Counted from the first letter of the stretch, positions 42,207 to 51,620 are shown. The stretch: 64,000 bases of DNA from an uncultured Spirochaetota bacterium (GCA_903821875.1 CAIJMU010000193.1:1-64000); one strand, 5' to 3'. The notes: a model not told the origin generated them from the letters alone. Program-made: numbers and translations.

Positions 42207-45064
42207 CAACCCTCCTTGGGAGCTTGGGGCATTTTTGCGACGAGCCTAAGCCGGTCGACGGCGGTGAGGGTCAGGTCATGGAGGAAATCGGGTCCGCCCC
42301 AGGCCAGGTCGGAGAGGGCCCGACCCGGCAAGTCGAGCAACTCTGCCGCTTCGGAGGCGACAGCGGATGTCATCCGCCTTTCGCCGAGCACCACCTCGAA
42401 GTCGCCAAAGACTTCGCCCGGGCCTAGCTCGAAAACGCTTCGGCCTGCCCTCTTCATGGCTACCCGCCCGGAGTGCACATAGAAAAAGGCCCGGGCTTCC
42501 TCGCCGGGAGAGTAGAGGCTCTCCCCGACCTCGAGCCTGCGGAGGTGCAGGAGCTTGCCGAGTCCCTCGAGGACATGGGCATCGAGGCTTCGCAGCGACG
42601 GTACCCGGGACAAAGCCTCCGCCGCGCTCCTGGCGTCCATCTGGGAGCCGGAACCAATTGCTTTGCGCCTCTTGGCAGCAGGCTTTCTACTCCCCGGCAG
42701 TGGATCACTAATAGGGAACTTGGACTGGATGGCATCGACAACCCTCCGGTCGATGACCTTGAGTATCTCGAAGGCTGTCCTCCACCGTGTCCGGGAGAAC
42801 TCAGTCAGGCGCTCTCCCCGCACCACGAGGAGCCGCAGGTCTTCCAGCGCAGTGACATCAGCAGAGCGCGGCTCAGGGCTCAGGGCCGAGAGCTCTCCGA
42901 AGACATCTCCCGCGCCCATCCTAGCGATCTCGGTTCCCGCGATGGAGATGCTGACACGGCCCGAAACGAGAAGATAGAGTTCGGATCCTTCCTCTCCCCT
43001 CGTGAGGATGCGCGTTCCAGCGGGGGCCAGCCTTTCCTCGATGGAAAGGGCGAGGACAGCGAGATCCTCGAAGGGGACGGAGCGGAAAATCGGGGCGACG
43101 GACAGCGAAAGGACCCTGTCGATCACCGGGGACTCCCGCTCCAGAAGGGCGACCTCGTCATCGCGCAAGGAAGCTGCCCCTTCGGGCAGCCAGGAGAGAT
43201 GGAGAAGGGCAAAGGTTCGCAGCCAGTCCTGCCCGGCGATGGCCGCTTTGTCCACGAGTTCCCGGAGAAGCTTCCCGTCTGGCTGCCCGGCGTAGGGAAG
43301 TGTCCCGCCTCTGCCCGCATCCTCGAACAGCGGCAGGATGAGGCCGCGATCAGGCCCCAGGAGGGTAGATTCGGCCAATTCCAGGGCATAGCCCCGCGCC
43401 GAGCCCCCTCCTGAAAAGAGAAGCCCGTGCCTGAGGGCGCTGATGGCGTTGCGCGAATAGGCCAAGGCGAGGATGAGCATGGATCGTTCCAGGGCTTTGT
43501 CAGCCTCCCGTTCCAGGGTTGCACCCAGGGCCTTTACGCTCATGGAGCGGGCTGCCTCGCGATAGCCGATGCACAGGGCTGCCTCCAGCTCGAGGGCCTG
43601 TCTGTAAGGACTCGAGCGGGAGTCTCCGCTTGAGCGATCGATGGCACAGCCCGACCGAACCAGGGCCTCGAAGCCTTCCCCGCGATCGGCATGCCGGGCT
43701 TCCCTGAGCAGGACGGCGAGCTCGTCCTGCAGCTCCCCATTGCACTGGGCATCCCCATCCTCGGAGGCCAGATCCCCTGCTGCTCCCATGCTGCCGCCCC
43801 GCGCCTGTGCCGTCACATCCACCCGATAGCGCTTTTCGGCACGCAGGGCGGCTACAATCCAGACAAGAAGCAGTGCCAGCGTCGCGGCTCCCACCATGGA
43901 GAAACCAAGCTTGAGCGGATTGATCAGGAGGAAAAGGAGAAGGCCCGCGAATCCTGATCCTATTTGCCCTACCGCAGTGTCGGCGAGAGCCTGGGCAGAG
44001 CTCCTGAGGGTGGACCGCAGGGGTTGATACAGGGTGAAATAGGCAGGAGCGTACAGGGAGCTTAAGGCCACTGTTTGCAGGAAGCGGACGAGGACGAGGG
44101 GCACGAAGGCCCCCGATCCCTGGCCCCCGATCAGGGACCATAGCACATGGACCGCGAGCGGCAGGGCCATCAGCAGGGCCGGGGCGACAAGCCCGCCCCG
44201 CAGGCCGAAACGGGCCAGGAAGGGATTGGTTCCGAAGACATTGATCGCAAGCTTGCAGGCGCCTGCCAGCGCAAAGAAAAGCCCCAGGAAAGAAGCCACG
44301 CTGCCAGCGTCCGGCAGGCTGCGCTGGAGCCCTGCGTAGAAGATCGTCTCTGAAAAGGCCTGGACGCAGAACTCCAGGAAGACGAGAAGGAAGATCAGTC
44401 GCACCAGGGGGTCTCGCACGGTCGTCGCCGCGCTGGCGTCCGCTTCGTGATAGCCGTCGGAGGCCAGGGGATGGCGCCTGCCCATGCGCTCGAAGTTGAG
44501 CCAGGCGCAGACAAGCCCGAAGAGGGAAATCCCCAGCAGGGCACCGACAGGCATGAAGCGCAGCAGCCAGGGAGCCAGGAATCCGCCGATCATGGCCGCA
44601 AGCACCTGGCCAGCGCTGACAAGTCCGAAAAGGCGCTTGGCCTGGCGGATGTCCAGGACCCTGTTGGCGTGGGCGGTAAAGCTGAGTTCCGTGAATGCGT
44701 ATTCGACATCCACCCAGATAATGAGGGCGATGCGGACAGGGGAGGCTCCACCCGTTGCGGCCAACAGCGCCGCTATCGTCCCGAGCCCGGCGACCAGGAG
44801 GGCCAGCGTCGTCCTGAGTGTGGCTGTGGCGCCGAAGCGCGTCAGCGCGGCTGAAAGGAGGTAACCGAGGGCAGGTACCAACAGGCCACCGGCCATGATG
44901 ACATAGGGCAGGTCGCCAGCCGAAAATGCGTCCAGAAAAAGCGCGGCGGCGACCGTTGCCGTGAATAGCTGGGGAATCCCGAGGAGAAAGGCCTGAAGGA
45001 AAAGTGAATAGGCGAGCGGACGCTCTTCCGCGTCAATATGAAGGGCGAGAACTCCACCGGCCAT
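42206..45064 (-). CDS. NTT/MFS-like transporter with helical domain and two cyclic-nucleotide-binding domains
   Basis: A 952-residue protein. About residues 1-420 form roughly twelve membrane helices resembling the ATP/ADP-translocase (NTT)/MFS group, with 'WVDVEYAFTELSFTAHANRVLD' among its loops. A helical repeat-like cytoplasmic region follows (about 430-650). CNB1 (about 655-780) has an intact phosphate-binding cassette 'FGELSALSPEPRSADVTAL', including the Arg that binds the cyclic phosphate. CNB2 (about 815-935) has a diverged cassette 'FGDFEVVLGERRMTS'. It should respond to cAMP or cGMP, plausibly from the two cyclases upstream. AGAGGA precedes the ATG at 45064. Confidence 0.78.
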   Translation of the reverse strand: MAGGVLALHIDAEERPLAYSLFLQAFLLGIPQLFTATVAAALFLDAFSAGDLPYVIMAGGLLVPALGYLLSAALTRFGATATLRTTLALLVAGLGTIAALLAATGGASPVRIALIIWVDVEYAFTELSFTAHANRVLDIRQAKRLFGLVSAGQVLAAMIGGFLAPWLLRFMPVGALLGISLFGLVCAWLNFERMGRRHPLASDGYHEADASAATTVRDPLVRLIFLLVFLEFCVQAFSETIFYAGLQRSLPDAGSVASFLGLFFALAGACKLAINVFGTNPFLARFGLRGGLVAPALLMALPLAVHVLWSLIGGQGSGAFVPLVLVRFLQTVALSSLYAPAYFTLYQPLRSTLRSSAQALADTAVGQIGSGFAGLLLFLLINPLKLGFSMVGAATLALLLVWIVAALRAEKRYRVDVTAQARGGSMGAAGDLASEDGDAQCNGELQDELAVLLREARHADRGEGFEALVRSGCAIDRSSGDSRSSPYRQALELEAALCIGYREAARSMSVKALGATLEREADKALERSMLILALAYSRNAISALRHGLLFSGGGSARGYALELAESTLLGPDRGLILPLFEDAGRGGTLPYAGQPDGKLLRELVDKAAIAGQDWLRTFALLHLSWLPEGAASLRDDEVALLERESPVIDRVLSLSVAPIFRSVPFEDLAVLALSIEERLAPAGTRILTRGEEGSELYLLVSGRVSISIAGTEIARMGAGDVFGELSALSPEPRSADVTALEDLRLLVVRGERLTEFSRTRWRTAFEILKVIDRRVVDAIQSKFPISDPLPGSRKPAAKRRKAIGSGSQMDARSAAEALSRVPSLRSLDAHVLEGLGKLLHLRRLEVGESLYSPGEEARAFFYVHSGRVAMKRAGRSVFELGPGEVFGDFEVVLGERRMTSAVASEAAELLDLPGRALSDLAWGGPDFLHDLTLTAVDRLRLVAKMPQAPKEG

Positions 45065-45167
45065 GCAGGATCAGTCCTCTCCACAGTGCATCAAGAGCAT
45101 GGATCCCTCCCAGGGACAGCCCGCAGGAGGCGACGCGACCTCGAGGCTGGAGCGCAAGCTCCCTGGG

Positions 45168-47747
45168 TCAAGACTCAGGGAGGCCATCGGACATTCCATA
45201 GATCGCGATGGACTCACCGAGGTGCAGTATCTCGCCAAGATGCCTGAAGCGCGCCTTCAGGTCCTCTGACAGGCCCTGCCAGGCAGGCTCTGAAAGGACC
45301 TGGGCAACGTGATGCTCCTTCGTCGCAGCCTCAAGGCGGTTTGCGAGGTCCACGCCAGAGGAAACCACCGTCACCGCCAGGCGCGCCTCGTTGCCGACCA
45401 CGCCGAGTATCATGTCCTCGGAATGTACGCCTACTCCGAAGTTTATCGCCGTGCGCCCCTTTTCGGCGAGCTCGCGGTTGAACTCAAGGAGGGCCTTCCT
45501 CATGTCCATCCCGGCACGCACCGCGTCGTCCGGGGACCTCGGGAAGATGGCCACGATGGCATCGCCTATGTAGCGGTCGATGAAGCCTCCGTGCTTCCTG
45601 ATCATGGGCCCCATGTGGTTGAAGTAGGCGTTGATGAAGTCGAAATTCTCCTTCGGGCTCATCTTCTCGGAGATGGCCGTAAAGGAGCGGATGTCCGAGG
45701 AAAAGAGCGTAATTGGTTTCTTTACCTGGTCACCCATGCGAACTTTGGCGATGCTCTCCTTGCCGAGGAAGCTCATGAACTCGGCGGGCACGAAGCGCGC
45801 GTTGGCCTCGTGCACCTGGCGGAGGCGGGCGAAGTTGGCGGAGAGCTTCTCGCTCATGACATTGAAATCGCGTCCGAGGTCGCCTATCTCGTCCCTGCGT
45901 TTCGCGGGCACCAGGACCCCCACCTCCCCCTCCATGAGCCGCTCCGAGGCCCGCTCGAGCGAGGCAAGGGAGAAAAAGAGCATGAGGTCGGCGAGCACGA
46001 GGATCACGATGACCGTAAGGAGGGAAAGGATGAGTCCGAGGAGAAGCCTCTGCCTGAAGGTCGTCGCGAGTTCCTCCACCGAGCTGTAGTTGTGGTAGAC
46101 CTCGAAGACGCCAGCGATCCGGCCGTCCGTCGTCCGTAGGGGTGCGAGGCCACCGAGATAGCTGCCGTACTCGTCGGAATAGAGCACGGTATCGAGCCTG
46201 CCCCCCCTGGCGGCCGCGTAGTGGCTCGGGCTGACGCCTCCGTAGGGGAACATCACTCCGTAATAATTGCTGCTGTTCCGGACGAAGAAGAGCCTGCCGT
46301 CCTGGTACTTGTAGATGACGATCCGCATGTCCTGGGTCCAGGGCTGTGCGTAGGAATCCAGCACCGAATCGACCTGTCGGCCAAGCGCCTCGTGGGCCGG
46401 GCCGCCAAAGTCCGATGCGGAGCCGATGGCATCGACGTCATCCCCCTTCACGAGCTGCGAACCGAGGGAGGCTATGAGCGAGAGCTTGGTCCTGAGTTCC
46501 TTCTGGTAGCTGGCCTCGAGCCTCCGGTAGATGGCGGCCGATCCAATGCTCACCGAGAGGACCACGAGGGGAAGGAAGACCGCCACCTGCTTGATGATGA
46601 TCGAGGTCCGTGAGGAAAAGAGCCTCCGGAGCAGGCCTATCACCGCGAAGAGGGACAGGGGCAGGAAGGCCAGTCCACAGGCCAGTCCCACCGTGTAGCC
46701 GACGAGGTCGTCGGTCCTCATGCGCGCTCCCGTCACGACCCTCGGGTTCCCCTTGGGATCAATTACGAAGACCGAGTGGTTGAACTTGTCGACCACCGCC
46801 CCCGAGCCATCCTGGGCGAAGGCCATGCCCTCGAAACAGGGCCGGTTCAGGCCGAGGTCCATGACGTCCTTCTCGGCGAAGACCGTCGTGAGGGAGCTGG
46901 CCTTGATCGAGTCGGCCCTGAGGACGACCTGCCTGAAGTTGTCGAGTATGTAGATCCGGCCCTTTGTGTCGACGCTGAGGATCCAGGGCTTTTCGTAGGG
47001 TTTGCCCGTGGCGAACCCGGGCTGCGTGATGGACCCGTCGCGTCCGAGGAGGTAGATCGAACCCTTCCTGTCGCTGAGCACCACACCCTCGGGCAGGTGC
47101 GGAACGGCTGCCACCCAGTCCAGGGTGAGGGGCGCGGAAAAGACGAGTTCGTGGCCGGCCGGATCGGGGCCCGCGGCGTCCGTGCGGAGCGGCCGCTTCA
47201 TGAGGTCGAGCTTTCCCTCGCCCTTGAGGAAATAGTAGAGATAGCCGTCCTGGACCATCAGGCTGCCGATGCGTTCGTCATCGGAATAGCCCGGACCCTT
47301 CGGGTTCTCCACGCGCACCAGTGCCCCGCGATAGCGGCCCGAAGAGTCGTAGGACACTATCTCCTCGCGCTCCTTGGTGGAATCGACGGGACTCATGACA
47401 TAGTTGTAGGCACAGACCCCGCCCCCGGGCACGGCGGCCAGGCTGTAGGCTTCGTAGAATCCACTCCCGCGGCGACCCCCATCGGCATGCCAAAGCTCGA
47501 CGCCATCGGGGGAAATGCTCACAATCCTGCGGGATTTGCCGTCGATCACGTAGAGGTCGCCCGAGGCATCCAGGTCGGCAAAGACGGGGTAGTTGAGCTT
47601 GAGATCCTTGTAGACGCCGTTCCCGAAAAGGTCACCGAGGGCGACCGAGCCACCGATGAGGGTGACAAGACCGGCGGTCAGGGCGAGGGGCAGGACGGCC
47701 ACCAGGCCGTCACGGAACATGAAGAGGAACTTCCTGACTCTGTCCAT
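45168..47747 (-). CDS. Beta-propeller/HAMP class III nucleotide cyclase, subunit A (metal-binding half)
   Basis: An 859-residue membrane protein. An N-terminal helix is followed by an extracytoplasmic NHL-type beta-propeller (about 40-300; blades such as 'PVFADLDASGDLYVID'), two helices, a Cache-like domain, another helix, HAMP (about 590-635) and a class III cyclase domain (about 675-830). Both metal Asp residues are present (Asp685 in 'SSDIRSF', Asp729 in 'IGD'). The purine-site Lys is replaced by Arg725 and the transition-state Asn by Asp800; Arg804 is kept, and Thr793 is class IIIb-like. The ATG at 47747 lies 7 bases after the subunit B stop. The losses complement those in subunit B. Confidence 0.83.
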   Translation of the reverse strand: MDRVRKFLFMFRDGLVAVLPLALTAGLVTLIGGSVALGDLFGNGVYKDLKLNYPVFADLDASGDLYVIDGKSRRIVSISPDGVELWHADGGRRGSGFYEAYSLAAVPGGGVCAYNYVMSPVDSTKEREEIVSYDSSGRYRGALVRVENPKGPGYSDDERIGSLMVQDGYLYYFLKGEGKLDLMKRPLRTDAAGPDPAGHELVFSAPLTLDWVAAVPHLPEGVVLSDRKGSIYLLGRDGSITQPGFATGKPYEKPWILSVDTKGRIYILDNFRQVVLRADSIKASSLTTVFAEKDVMDLGLNRPCFEGMAFAQDGSGAVVDKFNHSVFVIDPKGNPRVVTGARMRTDDLVGYTVGLACGLAFLPLSLFAVIGLLRRLFSSRTSIIIKQVAVFLPLVVLSVSIGSAAIYRRLEASYQKELRTKLSLIASLGSQLVKGDDVDAIGSASDFGGPAHEALGRQVDSVLDSYAQPWTQDMRIVIYKYQDGRLFFVRNSSNYYGVMFPYGGVSPSHYAAARGGRLDTVLYSDEYGSYLGGLAPLRTTDGRIAGVFEVYHNYSSVEELATTFRQRLLLGLILSLLTVIVILVLADLMLFFSLASLERASERLMEGEVGVLVPAKRRDEIGDLGRDFNVMSEKLSANFARLRQVHEANARFVPAEFMSFLGKESIAKVRMGDQVKKPITLFSSDIRSFTAISEKMSPKENFDFINAYFNHMGPMIRKHGGFIDRYIGDAIVAIFPRSPDDAVRAGMDMRKALLEFNRELAEKGRTAINFGVGVHSEDMILGVVGNEARLAVTVVSSGVDLANRLEAATKEHHVAQVLSEPAWQGLSEDLKARFRHLGEILHLGESIAIYGMSDGLPES

Positions 47748-47754
47748 CATTTCC

Positions 47755-50532
47755 TCATTTCTCGTCGAAGGACACGGCAGGAGTCCAGGGCGAGGGCTTG
47801 CCGCTCTCGAGGAGATGCCGGCAGCGGTCTGCGTGCCTTGTGATGACCGGATCCTCCGGAAGCCGGGAATGGAGGCTGTCGAAGCGCCTGGAAGCCTCAT
47901 CCAGATCGCCCCGCTCCCAGATCGCGAAGGCTTCCTCATAGTCGGGAAGAAGTGCCATCAGCGCCGCCCCTGCGGGATCCTCGGGATCGATGGGTTCGCA
48001 GATGAGGAGGGGCTCGCTCTTGCCTTTCACGATCACGTGGTCGAGGCGCCTGAAGGGATCGCGGGGACGGACAGGGGCGCGCGGGACATCGGTAGCCCCG
48101 CTTCCCTCCCCTTCGACCGGGGCCAGGAGGGTGCTGATCGTGGCAATGCAGGGCACGCGGTAGATCCGGCACAGCCCGTTGAGCCTGCTGGCGAGGTTGA
48201 CTGCGTCGGATATGACAGTGCCTTCCATGCGTTCGGACTCCCCGACGATGCCAAGCATCAGCGGCCCCCGGTGGATCCCGAAGGTCACCGTGAGTTCTTC
48301 GCTCCCGGCGGCGAGCCGCTTGGCGTTGTAGAGGCGGAGGCGCTTCCTGATGGCCCGCACGCTGCGGAAGGCATCCTGGGGAGAACCGGGGAAGAGCGCC
48401 ATATAGGTATCGCCCATATACTTGTCGATGAGCCCCCGGAGGAGACGGATCGGCGGCACCACAAGGCCGAGGTAGGAGTTGAGGAAATTAAAGACTCCCT
48501 GGGAAGAGTGATTGCTCGTGACCTTCCTGAAATTGCCGACCGTCGAAAAGAGCACGCAGATCTCGCGGCGGGTCTGGTCCCCCAGCCTGAGTTCCGTCAG
48601 GTCCTCGACGCCGAGGAGGTCGATGAAGTCGGCTGGCACGAACCTCGCGCTTGCCTTGGTCAGGTCCGTGATGTCGTCGACATAGGTCTGGAGCCTGTTG
48701 GCCATCTGGACGAAGGAGCGGCTCAGCTGCCCGATCTCGTCGCGGCTCTGGATCCCGGTGTGGAGGGCAAGGTCGCCTCCCGCTATCTGGCGCGTCATCC
48801 TCCGGAGCCGGTCGAGGGACCGCATCATGAAGAAATTCAGCATTATGAAGACTATGACGCTGGCGAGCGCGCTGGCGAAGGCGAAGGCCCGGGCGCTGGC
48901 GAGGTAGGCGTCGTCCACCTCGCGGACCAGATCCGAAAAGAGCCCGACTTCGACGATCCCCGCCTGGCTGCCGTCGGCACGGTCGAGCGATGCGAAGGCG
49001 GCCTCGTACATGCCGTAGTCGTCGAGGTACTCCTCGAAGATCCTCCCGGGCTTCGAGAAGAGTTCCTTGGCGGCGGGGGGCAGGAGGGTATAGGGATAGT
49101 CCACACCGAAGGTGCCCGACCCCGTATACACATAATAGGGTTGACCGCCGATCTGCCGGTACAGGGCCAGGTAGGCGAAGGCCCCGGTCCGTTCGCCCTC
49201 CTTGAGCAGCCCCTCGGCGGCTGCCCTGACGCGCGCGTAGGCGGGTGAGGCGAGATCGGAGGGCACCGCGAGCGCCTGCACGTCCTCGAGAGGCAGGAGC
49301 CTGGCGGTGAGGCTGGCCGCGTTCAGGAGGGTGTTCTTCACCTCCGCGCGGTAGCGACGTGCGAGCGTGTCGCCCACCTGGTTGAAGGCCACGTACTGCG
49401 AGGCGATGATGACGGGCACGAAAAATACGATCTGTACTAGAAGGAGCGGGTGTCGCCCCCTCATCACGCCGAGGAAGAACGACAGGACGGCGGCGACGAG
49501 CGAGAGCAGGGCGAGCACAAGACCCAGCCAGACCGACCAGCGGAAAGCCAGGGTAGCCTCCGAGTAGCGCGCGCCCTTGAAGACCTTCGGTTCCCCACCC
49601 TCGTCCGCTACAATGAGGGCCTGCCGTTCCTTGTCCGCCACCACCAGCGCGCCCTTCGGCGAGATCGCGAAACTGTCGGCAAAGACCCCGCCGGTCCTGC
49701 GCGTCGAAAGCAGGATGTCGGTCTTGCCATCGGGCTCGAGGCGGAGGAGTTCGCCCTTGAGCAGGTCCAGGAGAAGGAGTCGCCCTTTTTCATCGTATCT
49801 GAGATCCCAGGGTTTCGGCGCTGTGGGAATGGGGAGCAGCGTCCAGGAAGCGCCCGGCTCAGCCTGCCAGACGCTCCCGTCGCGGACGGCGGCGCAGAGA
49901 CTGCCGTTGGGAAGGGCTGCGACCGCGACAAAATCGAGGGAAGTAGGAAGACTGCGTATGGGAATCCTTCCCCCGCCGTCGAGATCGGTGCTGAAGAGAT
50001 TCAGGTTATGGCCGTCCCCCGAAAGGTAGTAAAGCCGATCCGCGCGGACGAAGATCGAAAAGAATCCGGGATAACTGTCGGAGGAAGCCTGGTTTTTTTC
50101 GCTGAACACGACGCGCTCGAAGGCCCCTGATTTCGAATAACGCAGCACCTGGATCTCTTCCGTATTGAAGCCGAGGCCCTGGTAGGGGATCTTGTTGTAG
50201 ACATAGAGCCGGTTCTGGCCATCCACCGCGAGGTTGGCCGCGTAGAAAAAGCCGCCGCTCCTGCGTCCGCCGGTTTTCACCCAGCGGAGGCGCCCCTCCT
50301 TGTCCAGGGCCACGATTCGACGCTGGGCTGTATCCACGACATAGCCATTGCCTTCCGAGTCCATGGCCGATGCGTAGGGAAAGAAGAGCGGCAGGCTTTC
50401 GGCGACGGGTAGACGCGTTAGTTCTCCGCGAAAGGTCAGCACATAGGCCGCCAGTGCGACGGAAATGCCCAGGAAGGCGAGGGCTGCCCTGCGCGCGGCT
50501 ATTCCGAATATCATAGGAAGTATATAAAGCAT
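47755..50532 (-). CDS. Beta-propeller/HAMP class III nucleotide cyclase, subunit B (purine-binding half)
   Basis: A 925-residue paralogue of the following gene with the same layout: helix, extracytoplasmic NHL-type propeller (about 50-320), two helices, Cache-like region, helix, HAMP (about 575-625) and class III cyclase domain (about 650-800), then a ~100-residue helical tail. The first metal Asp is lost (Thr664 in 'LFSTVGNF', much like the C2 half of mammalian adenylyl cyclase). Lys704 ('IDKYMGD'), Asp708, Thr772, Asn779 and Arg783 ('VNLASRL') are kept. It should be inactive alone and form a site with subunit A. The ATG at 50532 with AGGAG at 8 bases is preferred. Confidence 0.82.
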   Translation of the reverse strand: MLYILPMIFGIAARRAALAFLGISVALAAYVLTFRGELTRLPVAESLPLFFPYASAMDSEGNGYVVDTAQRRIVALDKEGRLRWVKTGGRRSGGFFYAANLAVDGQNRLYVYNKIPYQGLGFNTEEIQVLRYSKSGAFERVVFSEKNQASSDSYPGFFSIFVRADRLYYLSGDGHNLNLFSTDLDGGGRIPIRSLPTSLDFVAVAALPNGSLCAAVRDGSVWQAEPGASWTLLPIPTAPKPWDLRYDEKGRLLLLDLLKGELLRLEPDGKTDILLSTRRTGGVFADSFAISPKGALVVADKERQALIVADEGGEPKVFKGARYSEATLAFRWSVWLGLVLALLSLVAAVLSFFLGVMRGRHPLLLVQIVFFVPVIIASQYVAFNQVGDTLARRYRAEVKNTLLNAASLTARLLPLEDVQALAVPSDLASPAYARVRAAAEGLLKEGERTGAFAYLALYRQIGGQPYYVYTGSGTFGVDYPYTLLPPAAKELFSKPGRIFEEYLDDYGMYEAAFASLDRADGSQAGIVEVGLFSDLVREVDDAYLASARAFAFASALASVIVFIMLNFFMMRSLDRLRRMTRQIAGGDLALHTGIQSRDEIGQLSRSFVQMANRLQTYVDDITDLTKASARFVPADFIDLLGVEDLTELRLGDQTRREICVLFSTVGNFRKVTSNHSSQGVFNFLNSYLGLVVPPIRLLRGLIDKYMGDTYMALFPGSPQDAFRSVRAIRKRLRLYNAKRLAAGSEELTVTFGIHRGPLMLGIVGESERMEGTVISDAVNLASRLNGLCRIYRVPCIATISTLLAPVEGEGSGATDVPRAPVRPRDPFRRLDHVIVKGKSEPLLICEPIDPEDPAGAALMALLPDYEEAFAIWERGDLDEASRRFDSLHSRLPEDPVITRHADRCRHLLESGKPSPWTPAVSFDEK

Positions 50533-50550
50533 GCAGGGTTCTCCTGCATA
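50530..50550 (-). promoter_or_regulatory. Hairpin covering the ribosome binding site and start codon of cyclase B
   Basis: On the mRNA strand, ATGCAGG and CCTGCAT form a 7-bp stem with a 5-base loop. The first arm and loop include the AGGAG, and the second arm includes most of the start ATG at 50532. It could hide the start site. The 251-base gap upstream, to the iron permease gene, has other short GC-rich palindromes but no recognised gene or known riboswitch. Confidence 0.4.
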
Positions 50551-50783
50551 GGGGAGGTTTACCCACATTCCACGGCTTTGGTAGCGCCGGGGTGAACCTC
50601 AGGACCTTCCCTGCCTTGCTGGCCCTTCCCTGCGTCGACGAGGGCTGCCAAGGCAGTTACAACTACGACCAATTCCGTCCCCCCGGTCCATCCCGGTGAT
50701 GCAACCCGCCTCCGTCCCTGCCCTGGCAGGGCTTAGGGGTTGGGCGATTTCACCTCGAGGCTGTGGGCTGCCTGGTCTCCGGA

Positions 50784-51620
50784 TCAGGCCCTGGTTCGGG
50801 GGGCAGGCTTCCCGGCTGGCTTCAGCCATAGGAGGGCGAAGACGGCTCCTACAAAGAGGAGCCAGGCCAGGATCTGGCTCAGGGAGGGGCTGGAAGAGTA
50901 GCCGAAAAGACCCTTCAGGAAGGAACCCACGAGGCCGTCCTGGTTGAGCGCTGGCACGGGACTCCCCGGTGTTGCGGGGAAGATCTTCCAGACTCCCTCG
51001 ACGAGGGGGGGAAGGAGTCCTGCCTCGCCGAACTCTCCGGCGGCTCTGGCGAAAAGCCCGGCACCGAAGAGGACCAGGATGGTGGTAACCGTGCCAAAGA
51101 ATCTCCGGAGCTGGATTCTGCGGCCTGCGGTCGAGATCCAGAAGGCAAGACCCAGGGCGAGGCCTAAGCCGACGAGACCGCCTACAAAGAGCCCCTCGCC
51201 ACCCTGCGAAAGACTCGACCCAAGGTAGATGACTGTCTCGACCCCTTCGCGGAGGATGGAAAGGAAAACGAGAGCCCCTATGCCCCAGGGGCCGCCAAGC
51301 GCTGCGCTGGAAGCCTCCTCTTCAAGCCCGGAACCAAGACTGTGGCTGCCTGTCCAGAGGATGAGGGTTGCCAGGAGAATGGCACCGAGACTCATCACGA
51401 TCCCCTCGAAGAGCTGCTCTTCGCGGCCATCGAACTGGCCCAGGAGACTGACGAAGAGCCAGGCTGTAGCAAGGCTGGCAGCGATCCCAGCGGCAAGTCC
51501 GACCCACACCCAGGGGATGAGCCTGCCTTGGCCGCTCTTTCCCAGGACGGCCAGGACCAGGCCTAGGACCAGGAAAGCCTCGAGGCTCTCCCGGAAGGTA
51601 ATGAGGATTGTCGCTCCCAT
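50784..51620 (-). CDS. FTR1-family iron permease
   Basis: A 278-residue membrane protein with seven predicted helices and two REGLE-type iron-binding motifs: 'ITFRESLEAFLVLGLVLA' in helix 1 and 'SILREGVETVIYLGSSL' in helix 4. This is the FTR1/EfeU family, which imports iron across the inner membrane. No EfeO, EfeB or multicopper oxidase partner is beside it. GGAGGA at 4 bases before the ATG at 51620 decides the start over the ATG at 51635. Divergent from the V-ATPase operon. Confidence 0.88.
   Translation of the reverse strand: MGATILITFRESLEAFLVLGLVLAVLGKSGQGRLIPWVWVGLAAGIAASLATAWLFVSLLGQFDGREEQLFEGIVMSLGAILLATLILWTGSHSLGSGLEEEASSAALGGPWGIGALVFLSILREGVETVIYLGSSLSQGGEGLFVGGLVGLGLALGLAFWISTAGRRIQLRRFFGTVTTILVLFGAGLFARAAGEFGEAGLLPPLVEGVWKIFPATPGSPVPALNQDGLVGSFLKGLFGYSSSPSLSQILAWLLFVGAVFALLWLKPAGKPAPRTRA

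Noticed and set aside
47656-49248. 530-codon plus-strand frame opposite the two cyclases
   Set aside because: Antisense shadow crossing two real genes; no domain features.
50533-50783. Possible riboswitch upstream of the cyclase cluster
   Set aside because: Several GC-rich palindromes are present, but conserved blocks of cobalamin or other known riboswitches were not found.
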